Source: Tilletia caries (taxonomy: Eukaryota > Basidiomycota > Exobasidiomycetes > Tilletiales > Tilletiaceae). Taken from it: a stretch of 64,000 nucleotides of DNA. The notes under the pieces were generated by a model. That model worked only from the letters and a program-made list of their open reading frames with translations. It did no database searches and was not told the origin of the DNA. A program made the position numbers and the translations under genes. Below are positions 11,406-22,440 of the stretch, piece by piece (the first letter of the stretch is position 1; every line of letters begins with the position of its first letter). The stretch is taken from the NCBI GenBank assembly GCA_032718865.1, contig JALUTQ010000046.1, positions 1,364,001 through 1,428,000 of the forward strand, read 5' to 3'.

Positions 11406-12082
11406 TTAAAGCGCTTCGATGCTCACATTTCCTACCGTGCTGGAAGCGCGGCGGGCGGGAGGAAGCAGCGCGCTCTCGAAAGCCGTGTGGTATAGATCGA
11501 GATCGGCCTTGAGCTGCTGGCGCTCAGCCTGCCATTCGAGCCGCTCAGCTCTGTGGTTACTGTGAAATGGAAGAAAGATGTGAGAAGAAGCTGGTAGATA
11601 GTCAGGAGAGTAGAGACTGAGGGAAGATGAGAGTACTTACCGCTCTTGCTCCTCAATCATGTTTTCGAGCGCTCGTTTGTCCTCCTTCAAGGCGTTGAAG
11701 GCCTTGGTCTCCATACTTCGACCGGAGCTGGAATGCAGGAAGCAAAAAGGAAGTCAGCGTCAAGATCACACAGAGCAAAGAAGCATTGTCAAACTCACGT
11801 CGTGACAGCCTTGAGGTCGCCCTTGATGGAGTCTCGTTCGCGTTTGATTGCCTCGATTTCTCCTTGGGCAATTCGAAGTTGGGTCTCGAGCGTGATCTTC
11901 TCTCGGTACAGGTCGACGTATCGTTCGTCGACTCCGTCGCCTGCAGCCGACCGAGACTGCACTTGCTGGTTGATGATTGTCGGCACGGCGGGGACAGGAG
12001 GGATCCCGGGCAAAGTTCCGGCGTGCTGCGCTCGGGCAGCGTGTTGAAGGGCGATAAGATCTGTTTCGGAAGTGATAGGCAT
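11406..12082 (-). CDS. Three-exon coiled-coil protein of unknown function
   Basis: Exons on the minus strand: 12082-11799, 11727-11641 and 11559-11406. Introns of 71 bp (GTGAGT ... TCCAG) and 81 bp (GTAAGT ... CACAG) both keep phase, giving exactly 174 residues. The first ~60 residues are Pro/Ala-rich (GIPPVPAVP). From about residue 62 (DERYVDLYREKI) to about 150 the sequence is strongly charged with heptad-like Leu/Ile/Ala spacing, ending QQLKADLDLYHTAF, a predicted coiled coil of about 85 residues. A short Ser/Arg tail follows. No catalytic motif, signal peptide or membrane segment is visible. The start is the first ATG that leaves the TATA box about 105 bp upstream. No breaks were found, so this is one of the two best candidates for a live host gene here. 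Partner and function unknown. Confidence 0.75.
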
Positions 12083-12185
12083 GCTGTGTTGTAAGAGAGA
12101 GGGCTGGGGGATGAGACCTGGGGGAAAGGAGACACGGAGCAGTGCTGTGAATGCCGAATGGATCAAGGCCACAGCTGAAGTCAGG

Positions 12186-12193
12186 TATATATA
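12186..12193 (-). promoter_or_regulatory. TATA box of the coiled-coil gene
   Basis: tatatata on the minus strand, about 105 bp upstream of the start codon at 12082, with a C/T-rich stretch between. Confidence 0.5.
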
Positions 12194-12199
12194 CTTTAT

Positions 12200-13160
12200 T
12201 GCTTTCTATTTCTCTTCAGCATCCATGTACAGTAGCCAGTAGCCAGTAAGTGTTCTAGGATTTGAGAGAATTGGGAGTAAAGTAGGGCTCCGCCCGGTTC
12301 AGTTCTCAGTGCAAGCCCCAAACGCAGCTGAGCGAGGAGCTCTGTCTGCCGTCTGCACCGCTCCGATCACAGAGAAAGAGGGAGCCGACGATAATGTCAG
12401 ATTGCAAGCAGGCGGTAATCATTTGGAGGCGGACAGCGGGAATGTAAAATGATGTCAGAATGTCAGAACCCAGAGGTGTGGAGCACCGTACCTGAGACCT
12501 GAGTACTAGCGGCGCAGCCCGCAGGCGCCGCAGGGTCCAGGGGTCCAGAGGAGGACTACTGCATGAAAATGAGAAGATGAAGCTTATTATTGAAGACCGA
12601 AGCTTATTGAAGCAGGGGCACCCGGACAGCCATAGTCTTAATTAAAGTTGAGGTGCCGGTAAGCTAGATTTCGATCTCCAAGTTATTTCACCTTGCAGCC
12701 GCACCGCCGGCGGGCACCGCCGGCGGGCACCGCCGGGCGCACCTCTGACCTCCACACAGAACGCTCCACCCTCCACATACAGCTATCCTTACCTTCCTCC
12801 TCTGCCATGTCCTCTTTTGATGATTCTCTTCGTTGCTCTTCCGCTCCTCGCTCCTGCTCCTCTTAATTCTTCTCGAATCTCAACAATGTTCCCCTCCTAC
12901 GTCTCCCACTTCTCTCCCTCCAACCTTGAGGCACTTACTGACAGCTGTCTCTCTAATCTCTGATTGAATCATTGAATACGCATTCTTTCATGCTGAATTG
13001 CTGATTGTTGCCCCTCTCGATTTATCTATTCTCGCTGCTCCAGGCCGCTCCTCTCTCTCTCATTGTTATGGCATTCGTTGTCACTTTTCTCTGTTCTGCA
13101 ATAACATGTTGTTACTTATGACTCTCTGATGCGCCGCTGAGGGTATGTTACATAGCGTGC
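12200..13160. other. Intergenic region with GC-rich tandem repeat
   Basis: No supported gene. At about 12704-12740 there are three near-identical copies of a 13-bp unit gccggcgggcacc. Further right the plus strand becomes C/T-rich (12770-13110), as is common upstream of fungal genes, leading into the next promoter. Confidence 0.5.
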
Positions 13161-13166
13161 AGAAGT

Positions 13167-13173
13167 TATAAAA
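13167..13173 (+). promoter_or_regulatory. TATA box of the possible FKBP-like gene
   Basis: tataaaa followed by a C/T-rich leader, 115 bp upstream of the ATG at 13282. Confidence 0.55.
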
Positions 13174-13281
13174 GGGCTGGCAATCCTGGAAGTGGCCCCG
13201 ACTCCCGGGCCTCTGTTAGTAGTATCCCAGCCCTTCCTCATTCCTCTATCCCCTTCCCACAATCTACATTCACTCATCACA

Positions 13282-14144
13282 ATGACCTCCCCTGCCACTT
13301 TTGTCCCCATACAGATCGACGTCCGCCAGATTGGACCGGCCAATCCCTTCGAGCTGAAGAGCAACTCGTCCCGCGACGCGATCCTGCACGTTCTCACACA
13401 AATTGAGCTCGGCGGTACCACCACGGTCTACATCAGCACGAGGAAGACCCAACCCCTTCCCCTCGCAATCCTCACGAAGGAGAACCCAACTTTGGTTCTC
13501 AATCTTCCCCTTCTCAAGGACGACGAGGTCTCGATCACTGCCTCCGACAAAGTCTGCCTGGTCGTCCACGCGACGGCCAGCGCAGATGACATACAGGTCG
13601 ATGCCTCCATGGAGGTTCCTCCACGCCTGCTTCCAGCCGTTCTCAAGATCAAGCTGGGCGACGTGGTGGACTACACGTAAGTACATCTCGCTCCTAGCTC
13701 TGCTCTGATGCACTGAAATCTGACTGATTTTTCTTCTTCTTCTTTTCCACTTGCTTGTAATTTCCAGAGTCGAGATGCTCAAGTCATACGGGACCGTCGT
13801 CCTTCCCGAGCGCCGACACGACAATGTAAAGGTCGGCGAAGTGGACCCGGTGAGTTCTTCCTCTGCTTCTTCCCAGACTTCTCGTTGCTGACTACCGATT
13901 TACCCATTTGCTTCCTCTCTTTCTCAGGAAATCACTTCTGCCCTGATCGGATGCGCGATGGGAGGCTCAGTCAAGGCAGCCGTCCCCGACAAGACTCGAG
14001 ACTCCTTCAAGTTCTTCCTCAAGGAAGGCGAGGATCTTCTAATGGTGAGTCTCTTCCTCTTCCTTCTTCCCGACTGAACTTAGTGACTAACCTTTCTTCT
14101 GTAACTCTCAGGTCCTCAAGCCTCTCCGATTTCACTTTCAGTGA
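13282..14144 (+). CDS. Four-exon small protein, possible nucleoplasmin/FKBP-like fold
   Basis: Exons 13282-13676, 13768-13849, 13928-14044 and 14112-14144, total 627 nt or 208 residues. All three introns (91, 78 and 67 bp) have GTAAGT/GTGAGT donors and CAG acceptors and keep the frame. The N-terminal ~110 residues are beta-rich (TTTVYISTRK, LPLAILTK, TLVLNLPLLKDDEVSIT), loosely recalling the nucleoplasmin-like N-terminal domain of nuclear FKBPs. The C-terminal part (KLGDVVDYTVEMLKSYG, then VGEVDPEITSALIGCAMGGSVKAAVP) recalls the FKBP pattern 'lG...i.g...gM..G....vP', but active-site residues cannot be confirmed. No stops or shifts. It could equally be an uncharacterised beta-sandwich protein. 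The gene model is much firmer than the family call. Confidence 0.7.
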
Positions 14145-14245
14145 ACCCAATCTCCTCCTTGTACCCTCTCTTTGAGCTCCTCTCAGTCTCGTGAAATTGA
14201 TGAACTGAATGTTCTTGAATTGCTGGAGCAAAGCTTGTAAATTCA

Positions 14246-14627
14246 GATTCGAAGGGAGTAGGGGTTACGATGAGACCGACCAAATACGAGTGTGGGAAGT
14301 GGGAGTCGAAGCCCTCTAGAAGACCGTGTGGAGCTGGGTCGGAGACGAGGATGGTCGCGAGGTGGGAGGAGGTCCTGCAGATCAAGATACGCAGAAACGA
14401 GTCAGCGAGGTGTTATTCGTGCCTGGAGAGCGCATGGGTAAGGGACGCACTCACTCAATCTTGGCGATGGAGTCCGGCAATTCTGCGCGCGCATTCTCTT
14501 GACCCCAGAGATCCTTCCACGATGGCACCGCCTCCTTCTAGCCTTTGCGCGTAGGGTATGACTCCGGCCCTCGCCCTCGACTCCTCCGCTCCTTCTGATG
14601 CATCCATCTGCCGACCTGTACTGTGAC
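14246..14627. repeat. Partial duplicate of the FIST-like gene (copy at 15515-15890)
   Basis: About 380 bp nearly identical to 15515-15890 in the same orientation, from 'cgaagggagtaggg' through 'ctagaagaccgtgtggagc' to 'catctgccgacctgtac'. It contains one intron with its two flanking exon parts on the minus strand. Sequences outside these borders differ, so it is a segmental duplication about 1.27 kb apart, not a tandem gene pair. Confidence 0.85.
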
Positions 14628-14944
14628 TCCTGTAGCGGGGATGTCGTTTTGCGTGACGGGAGTGGCGTTGAAAGCAAAGGACATTGAAGGTGCCGAGGGT
14701 CAAGGTGGTGTGGCCGGCAACGGGGACAATGACCTTCACTCTCTCAACAAGATCATCGGAGAGGATGGTGCTACCCTGGCGCTGGCTGAGGATTATGGAC
14801 TGGCCGCTCTTGACCTGAGCGTTTGTAGGCCTGAGACAACGGAGGGGAGACGCGGACAGCACCCTGGACAAGATCGAGGACCAGAAGATGTTGAGCAGGT
14901 ATGTGATAGGGTGACGAATAAAGGGTTGGGGGGAGACGTACCTG

Positions 14945-16160
14945 TTACCAACTGTCTTGCCATGCCGCCAGGGGATTCATTAAGAGATCGACATCCTCGA
15001 AAGGCTGTCCCAAGTGCTTGTCTTTGATGCTTGCGATTCGTTGACGATTCGGATTGGAGAATACGACAGGCTTGAGGGGTGGGTGAAGTAGGCCGGGGGA
15101 GTGGAAGAAGGCCGCATAGGACTCCTCATCCTTCCCCGATGTACTCGCCATCTTCCTCTCGCTGACCTGTTCCTGCTGCACGCTGGTAGATGATCCCAAC
15201 GTACGTCGGGCATGCAGATCAGCTAGGAAAACCTGTGCTGCATTGGAGTTGTTGAGTTGGGAGATGGTGTTCCCACGTGAGCGAGTAAGAGCGTGTCTCT
15301 TCCTCCCATCTCTGGCGTTGCGAAGGGGAAGCGCGACCAGCCCATCTGGGAATGGTCGATGCAGCGCTGGTCTTGCCTGCGTGCTTGAGGGTGATGAGGA
15401 CGAGTTGTGAAGGACGACCCCGACGGCCCCGTTGGCGAAGCCTGCTTGTTGCTGCCCTCCTACTTGTCCTTCTGCCGAGTGGAAGAAGAGCAGGGTTTGA
15501 TCGCCTTTCACGTTCATTCGAAGGGAGTAGGGGGGCACGATGAGACCGAGCCAAGACGAGTGTGGGACTTGGGAGTCGAGGCCCTCTAGAAGACCGTGTG
15601 GAGCTGGGTCGGAGACGAGGATGGTCGCGAGGTGGGAGGAGGTCCTGCAGATCAAGATACGCAGAAACGAGTCAGCGAGGTGTTATTCGTGCCTGGAGAG
15701 CGCATGGGTAAGGGACGCACTCACCCAACCTTGGCGATGGAGTCCGGCAATTCTGCGCGCGCATTCTCTTGACCCCAGAGATCCTTCCATGATGGCACCG
15801 CCTCCTCCTGGCCTTTGTCCGAGGGTGTGACTCCAGCCCTCGCCCTCGACTCCTCCGCTCCTTCTGATGCATCCATCTGCCGACCTGTACCTTTGCGCGC
15901 CCTGCAAGATGGGACTGGAAGGGCGTAGCGTGCGAGCCAGGGAAGAGGGAGAGCGCAACTGAGTGCAGTGGTTCGTCCGGATCGGTTAGGTCTAAGTTGC
16001 TGACGGCGTGCTGTGGCAGGAGACCGAGAGGGATGCAGTTGGAGAGTGTTCCGAGGCTGACTTCGTCCCTGTTCCCTGATCTCCATTGAGCAAGGCGAGG
16101 GCGTGCTGTAGCATGTCAGGCGGGAAGTTCTTGGAGAGCGCATACAGGAGGACGCTGTCT
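14945..16160 (-). pseudogene. Possible FIST-domain protein, incomplete
   Basis: Minus-strand coding blocks in order: LLYALSKNFPPDMLQHALALL near 16150-16090; then, after a phase change, LGLLPQHAVSNLDL and VALSLFPGSHATPFQSHLAGRAK; then VPSWKDLWGQENARAELPD; then, after an intron of about 85 bp (donor GTGAGT near 15725), TSSHLATILVSDPAPHGLLEG and GAVGVVLHN; then a long frame ending LLMNPLAAWQDSW-stop at 14945. The pattern 'ALS.NFPPD ... DPAPHGLLEGL ... GAVGV' recalls fungal FIST (F-box and intracellular signal transduction) domain proteins, a likely ligand-sensing fold. That assignment is from memory. The N-terminus is missing to the right of 16160, and one phase change lies inside the first block, so the copy is probably dead. 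Confidence 0.45.
15515..15890. repeat. Partial duplicate, partner of 14246-14627
   Basis: The second copy of the ~380-bp direct duplication; this one lies in the longer FIST-like gene and so is probably the source. Confidence 0.85.
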
Positions 16161-16260
16161 TGCCTCAACCTCCGTATAAGGAAATATTGACATCGTGTTC
16201 AAAAACGAGGACTGTACATAGAATGTCAACATTGCACTGTCCAAATGTTGACGAATTATC

Positions 16261-18350
16261 GTGAGGTCCTCGTGCCCATCCAGGAGAAGGCTGTTCTCCA
16301 CGACACTTCTACGGCACCGAGCGCCTCAATCCGGCCTTAAAACCTTCCAACATACAGAAGAGAAGGGAGGATCAGAATGCTGCATTCAGGGGGGACTTGT
16401 GGGATTCAACAACTTCGCCAAGGCAATGTACCTCATATCCCTCGACAGGAATTGCGACGAGCTGGTCGACAACCCAGTCACGCACGACGGGCACGTTGAG
16501 GACGTGCTCGCTATGCACCCTCATTGCGGCTACTCCGGACCCCTGGATGAAGAGATCCAAGAACTTCTGGACCAAATGCAGGGCGATGATCCGGTCGATA
16601 TGCGTGCAAACAAGGAGTTTTACCGCAAGACTATGAGCCATGCTCTTCGCGTGGTTTGGGAAAATAAGCAGTTTGGAGATCAGTTCATGTCTGGATACTC
16701 AACGACTGCACAGTCGGACGACTCGGACCCGATTCAATACGAGTTCGAAGAAGTGTCCTCCGCGAATCCCGACCCAATCTCTGGTCTATCGCCTCATGCA
16801 GGCTCGCCGACTCTCATTGTTGCAGGCGCGAGGTATGTTCCCGACCTTGGCGAAGCTGCCAACCGCAGCCACACAAACCTCGCCAGCTTCATCCGCAGCC
16901 ACAAAGCCGTCAATCGCTTTGCCCCAACCGCTTCCGGTTCCTTCTCTCCACCCGTAAAGACAGCTACTCAGGACATACCTTCCAACAAGCGAGGTCTGTC
17001 GGGTTCTGCAGCCGTCAGTTCAAACAAATGCACGGCGTTGAATAAAGGGAAAGGCAAGGCGCCAGTCAACAATGATGACGACGATGACGACGAGGATGAT
17101 GTGGATTATGACCCTGACGACGGTAACGACGACGAGAGTGGCTCGGAAGTACTTTCAGCGTCATCGTCCCAAGCAGTGACTTGCATTTCACTCCAGCTCA
17201 GCTCCAGAAGATGGAGACGATTCGCACGAAGACGGAGCACAAGGCGTGCAGCAAGGCAGACTGTGGCGCGCTCTTTAAGGTGAATCTCGGGTTTACACGA
17301 AACGAGGGTCGAGGATGCACAACTGTTTGAGGATGTGTTGCTGTCTCCCCACGCCGCCCTAATTGACGCAAATGTGGTACGAGCTGAAGATCGCTTGCGA
17401 ATCGCCGCCGGAAAGGTTGAAAACCTTTGTACGAAGGCCGCTCGGTAATGCCTCAACGCTCAAGCTGTACAGGTCTCCTCTCGCCTTGCAAGCCTCTGCA
17501 CAAGATTCCCCTACAACCAAGCTGCTGATTCTACCCAAGCTGTTGGGCCTTTGGTTCGGCGACAGAATCGAGGCCTCACCCGCTGTCGATTTTTGCGACC
17601 TGGAACACGCTTGTATATGCAGACGTGCGTTGATTCATGGAACGCTCGGCGTCCTCCAAGACGCCGACCCTGCAAGCTCAGCGTCTACAAGAGGGTCTCT
17701 GCCGGCGATTATATTCCGACTTTCGACACGTATGCGACAATGGACTTGATCAGAATTCAAATTGTCAGCTGCAGCGAGAGCCTGGGCGAAGATTGGTCCC
17801 CGTTTCTCGACGTGCTCCGTCAATATGGGGCACTGAACAACAAGAACGGGGGAATTCCGAAGGTGATGCGGGAGGCGGACGTTGAGTCCCATCTTGCCTT
17901 TCTTTTCTTGCGGGTCTCATCGAATTAGATGGATGCTACAACCCCCTTGCCAACAATTTCGAGATCGCCCAGTTTGACGAAAACCACAAGAAGCTCTTGT
18001 ACGACGCTCACGAAATGGCGGTCGTCTGTGGTCTTGATACAAGTGGCCCTTACAAGGTTGAACGATCGATTGGAAACTACTACAAGCCCACGTACAGAGA
18101 CAGACGGACAGAACGTATCGGTTGGCGATTCCTGATTGGCAAAGGGCACGACAGACTGCAACATTATTTCGACATTCCTCGAAAGCGGTCTCATCCAGAC
18201 CGCCTCTATTTAAGCCATGACACCCGCCCTTTCAGAACAACTCCCGTGAAATCAAGTTCAGACTACACCTCGATCGAGGTCTCCGGCCACCATTTTCAGT
18301 TGGCCGACCGGACCGTCGTTGCTACAGGCAGTATCGCATCCGACAACTGA
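16261..18350 (+). pseudogene. Unrecognised acidic protein, several frames
   Basis: The longest open stretch is 16261-17283 (340 codons). It begins in unrelated-looking sequence and from about codon 46 reads GFNNFAKAMYLISLDRN; it ends in an Asp-rich tract (DDDDDDEDDVDYDPDD) followed by a basic Arg-rich run. Other frames further right (17363-17749, 17551-17928, 17997-18350) look coding in patches, for example DENHKKLLYDAHEMAVVCGLD followed by RTERIGWRFLIGKGHDRLQHYF. A plausible donor GTGAATC lies at about 17280, but no full exon chain could be closed. It may be a decayed multi-exon gene of an unrecognised transposon or host family. No function is proposed. Confidence 0.35.
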
Positions 18351-18469
18351 TTTCTCTACCGCGATCATTCTCCCTTCTGCAAATTGTTATCTTTCTCTCT
18401 TGACTGCAATCATTCTGCCTTCTGCGAATCGTCTCATATTCGGAGATTACATGTGGGGTGGGAGGGCTT

Positions 18470-18507
18470 GGGTTGTTAAGGTTGTCCCCGGAGTAACGCG
18501 GAGGGCC
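18470..18507. repeat. Isolated terminal fragment of the CGGAG/taaggttgtcc family
   Basis: About 35 bp, taaggttgtccccgg then agtaacgcggaggg, identical to the ends of the complete elements at 24322, 24993 and 59523. Unrelated sequence follows directly, so only one terminus remains. Confidence 0.75.
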
Positions 18508-19545
18508 CTATTGTGTTAGTGGATGTTTCTAGAATACTCTTTTCACACTACTTTGAAAGTATAATGTAGTATAAAAAGAGGATACATCCAGTATACTGTT
18601 TGAGTACTATAGTGCACTTGTATGCTACAGTAGAAATTAGGATAGTTCTAGTATGTTTTTGCCCAAGTGAGGCAAAACATACTATAGTCATACTATATTA
18701 CCGCCGCCAAAACCAAATAGTATATAGTGTGACAATCAGGGCTCGGCACGACTATGGGATTTTACGACTATTACGACTATAGCCTCGTACGACTATGACT
18801 ATGACTATGCTCCAGAAAATGTAAGACAATAGTCGCCATAGTCGTTAAAAATCTGGTCTAAATTTGATTTTGCGACTATAGTCGGACAATAGCTGGATGT
18901 CAAGGCTATAGTCGCAGCAAACAATTCGGCTATAGTCCGACTATAGCATGTCATGGTCTGACTATAGCTTGAAGTTGCGACTATAGCCGCAGGCCCGACC
19001 GCCACCGCTATAGTCAGACTATGACAATATGACATCTATTGCCCATGAAACACTATAGCCAGTCATAGTGCGACTATTATTGTTGGATGGTCGAACCATA
19101 GCCTGACTATATCCGATTTTAGACAATTAAAAGCGACCTACCCTATAATGATTTATAGTCTGAAATTTGACGTGCAACTATAGTGCGAAAATTATTGTCC
19201 CAAAGTCCGACTATAGTGGCGCACAGGCGTTACAATTTTGGCTATAGTCACACTATAGTGCAAATTTTGGCTGCGCAAAAGCCTGCGACTATAGTCGACT
19301 ATGCCACTATAGTCAGACTTACGACGATGACTATTTCGGATTTTCAAAAAACGCCTACGACTACGACTATGACTATGCCAAAAAACGTGCGACTATAGTC
19401 GGAGCCGAGCCCTGGTGACAATCGAAAAGATGCCGGCAATTCGCGGCATACTATTAACTATAGTATATTACTTAAATAGTATACTCTATTTAGTATACTA
19501 TCGTAGGATACTATGGATAGTATGTTGCACCACTGCTTATAACAC
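18508..19545. repeat. agtatac-keyword AT-rich element, split by a hAT-like element
   Basis: 18508-18736 and 19415-19545 share a dense agtatact/tatagtata vocabulary. They form one AT-rich block interrupted by the insertion at 18737-19414. Possible ends are tagtggatgttt (left) and the complement of cagtggtgcaac (right, near 19530). No matching 8-bp flank was found, so the borders are uncertain. A related block occurs at 62628. Confidence 0.5.
18737..19414. mobile_element. Complete actatagtc element, 8-bp TSD
   Basis: 678 bp. The left end is CAGGGCTCGGCACGACTAT and the right end GCCGAGCCCTG, a near-perfect inverted terminal repeat starting CAGGG as in many hAT elements. It is flanked by the exact 8-bp duplication GTGACAAT (18729-18736 and 19415-19422). 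The interior is saturated with ctatagtc/gactatag. It has no coding region, so it must be mobilised in trans. From 'ttgcgactatagcc' rightwards it aligns with the sequence following the DUF6589 gene at 10018 and 32408. It looks like an internal-deletion derivative of a larger element that carried that gene. Confidence 0.9.
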
Positions 19546-20747
19546 GGACACCCAGGCGAAGTTTGAGAATATTTCAAGGAGTTTTGAAAGATTTCATAGT
19601 GACCATGGCTTTTTGGGCATTAGGCCTTCCCCAGAATTTTTTGAGACCTCGGAGGAATTTTCATTTTCACTCAATCTCAACCGTTTTCAGCCCGTTTTGT
19701 TCAACCTTCATCCTTCACAGGAGGGCGTCCCCCCCCCCCCCCCCAAGCCGTGTCGTCTTCCCGCACCGAGACCTTCGAAAACCCGTCCGAGAGGCGGTCC
19801 TCCGTGACCGAATGCTGTTGGGGGGCACCGTCCTCCGTCGTACGGGCCCCCGCCAACCAGCGCGGCACCACCTTCCGCCGAAGCCAAGTCACTGTGCTGG
19901 AGATTGTCGAAAGGGCGACAAACGGGCTCCCAATGAACCGCCACGCCCAGTCCATCCCCTGCATGAAATGCGTCGGGATCCGGGCGTATGGGACGTCATC
20001 GATCAAGGAAAGAATCCTCTCCCCGACCTGCTCTCTGAATGGCAATGGAAGTCATCAGCAGCAGGCACCAAAGAGGGATAGGCGAAAAGGCTCGACTAAC
20101 TCAGAAACCACATGCGCAACGCCGATCCCGATCACGCGAAGGAGGCGGTTCTGTTCGATTTCCAGCTGAACAAGGGCATGCTGGGCTTCCACTTGCGTCC
20201 AGTTCGTCGCCTGCGTCGCCTGGAGGGAGATCGACGGGCTCAGGCTCGTAACGGCGGCACTGACTGCCTCTGGTGTTGAGGCGAGTGTTGGACCGGTCCG
20301 CGCCTTGCCGTGGCCCTTCGCGGTGCTCTGCGGCCCCTTCTGACCTTTTTAACTCGCAGCAGCTGACCCAGTTGGCCTTCTTAGTGACCACTCTGGGCAG
20401 TCAGCTTGCTGCGCTCACCTCCCAGGTGGCGCAGCTGGAGATGCAGGTGATGTGGATGAGCTTCCAGGCGTCCCACCCTCTCCCTGTCGCTAACCCGCTC
20501 TCTGTCGTTGCCTCCAGCACCGCCTTCTTTGTCCCTTCGTCCTCTTCCTCCCTCCCAAATACAGTCCTCTTCACCTTCTCCCAGTACGCGACGCTCTACG
20601 CTCTTCCCCCTCCCTTGGATTTTTCCTCCCTCCTCCTCCTGCTACTCCAGCATCTTCTGCGTCTTCCATCTCATTCTCCTCTTTCATGCCATATCATTGA
20701 TGGACTCAGTATTATTGTATTGCTTTCAATTAGGACGTGCCTGTCAT
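19546..20747. other. No firm gene; possible minus-strand coding fragment
   Basis: A minus-strand frame at 20045-19701 reads REQVGERILSLIDDVPYARIP. It could splice from a coding-looking frame at about 20250-20120 (EAQHALVQLEIEQNRLLRV) across a 60-70-bp gap ending in CATTCAG. The product is unrecognised and the donor is poor. A run of 14 C at 19731 follows. The plus strand 20340-20450 has an isolated amphipathic frame (LAALTSQVAQLEMQ). None is strong enough for a gene call. Confidence 0.25.
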
Positions 20748-21802
20748 TCTGGGAAATACACCTCTTTAATCTGATTCCACCCAACTATCCTCGTCCTGAA
20801 GTTGTGAAGGCGGAAGACTACGTAGAGGAGCAGCGCTTGCTTGGTCTTGTGGACGGGGAGACGGAGTCAAGGCGGCCGAAGGCGCCTTGCAGAGCCCTCA
20901 TCCCCCACTCCGCCGATTGACGTTGGCGAGTTACGGCCTCCCACAGCCGCAACTTGCTGACGTCCGTCTCCTTGCCGACGATCTTGTCCTTGGCCTGCTC
21001 AGGATGCGCCCGGCAATTTCCGCGGTGTAGCGGAAGGCGGAGTCGGCGAGGACGGCGAAGGATCCTTCATCCTGGCGTGCGGGTGGGGTTGATAAGGAGC
21101 TTGTACAACCCTGCCGCTATCTTTGAATCATGCCATGAGCCAGGGCAATTGAAAGTGGTCCATGATATTTCTCCTTTGGGAAGGAACACTAGCACCTGAC
21201 TGCAATATGTGTCCGCGAGGCAGCCGTTATAGTATGCATTTCGTTCGTCAACGTCGCCGGGCTGATATATGCGCAAGTTGAGGCCGTCTCCAAAGCCGAA
21301 GATGGCTTGAGCAGCGGCTCCCGAGCTTTGACAGCTGCTGCTATCGACTTCATTGTGTCTGGGGAAGGCCACCGGATGGCCTAATAGTCCGGATCTGCTT
21401 CCATCATGACCCGTAGCACACGAAGCCAAACCCAGATTTCCGGTGAGACCGCGCTCGGAACAATACCAAAGACGTTTGGTATCGATTTCTGTCGCTGTGG
21501 TGTTGTAAGATAGTACAGAATGAGAGCGAGATGTGCGCGGACTGAGAGCTGACGAGGACGACGGAATTTCAGAGCTGGGGGTGGGAAGAAAGAAGAAGCT
21601 TTGGCGAGCAGGAGGTCGAACGTCTTGATGTCCAGACCGAAGACGGAGATGTACCCGGTAACCCGCTGTCCTTGCGCGCGTGCAGGAGATGCGCTGCAGC
21701 CGAGAGGGATGGAGAGAGAAGGGAAGCTCGAGTGAGGCAGGGCTGGCGGCGCTTTGGCTTGAGGATGACCGCCGCAGCGCCCAAAAGCAGATCCATCAAC
21801 AC
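20748..21802 (-). pseudogene. PIF/Harbinger-type DDE_4 transposase, frameshifted
   Basis: Reading leftwards from about 21640: FGLDIKTFDLLLAKASSFFPP, then LALILYYLTTPQRQKSIPNVFGIVPS, then (other frame, 21429-21067) FGDGLNLRIYQPGD with the first catalytic Asp, DERNAYYNGCLADTY and NCPGSWHDSKIA with the second. After one phase change near 21062 comes SFAVLADSAF with the third, then EWGMRALQGAFGRLD and finally VVFRLHNFRTRIVGWNQI before a stop near 20750. This is the usual order of fungal DDE superfamily endonucleases of the Harbinger/ISL2EU type. At least three phase changes and one in-frame TAG (in ADPDY-stop) make it inactive. No terminal repeats were identified. Confidence 0.8.
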
Positions 21803-22011
21803 GCGCCGTCGGTGCTGTTGCTGGTGATAAAATGCGTCATATTTATTTGCAATGTAATGATTCTATATGGCAAGGAAGATGGAGCGGGTCAACATTGAAT
21901 TCACGAAGGTGACGAGGGGAACACACTGCAATACACGGCTTACCCAAAAAAATCGGCTAAAAGAATCGGCAAAAAAAAAAAACGACGGAATCGGCCTTGG
22001 TGAGGGCGAGG

Positions 22012-22135
22012 CAAAGCTCGGCAACTTACCAACTTACCTAACTGCAACTGCGAGTAAGTTAACTTAATCTAGTTGAACTGTGACTAAACTGCGGGCGGCG
22101 GAGCCTCCGGAAAAACTAAGTCAACTTAAACTGTA
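22012..22135. repeat. aagttaactt-keyword element, copy 1
   Basis: Begins caaagctcggcaacttacc and continues with aagttaacttaatctagtt. The first ~75 bp is nearly identical to 62550-62620. A central gggcggcggagcctccgg motif resembles gggcggcgaagccacct in the unrelated-keyword block at 40369. Ends after cttaaactgtatgggcccgg. No TSD seen. Confidence 0.6.
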
Positions 22136-22154
22136 TGGGCCCGGACACGATAAC

Positions 22155-22440
22155 TTATAGTCACCAGTGTTTCGACATACTACATACTGTATCCTGTCAC
22201 AGTATACTGTTGCAATACTAATTTTTTGCAAAAACATACTGTATCCTGTCGGAAAATTTGAGCGGTTTCAAAAAAGGTAATGTATCCTGTTTGGATTCTC
22301 TGGCGGCATACTGTAGACTGTAGTATACTGCAGTATGTAAAAGGGGCGCGATGCCGTAAACCTACTTTTTGTATGCTGCAGTATACTGGAACTATCCTGC
22401 AGTATGTTCGTGACATATTGACAAATTTTGCTGTAAAATG
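22155..22440. repeat. atactgtagtatactgcagtat-keyword block
   Basis: AT-rich block packed with 'catactgtatcctgt' and 'actgcagtatg' type words in both orientations, for example tactgtagactgtagtatac and ctgcagtatactgg. No coding region; ends not defined. Confidence 0.6.
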
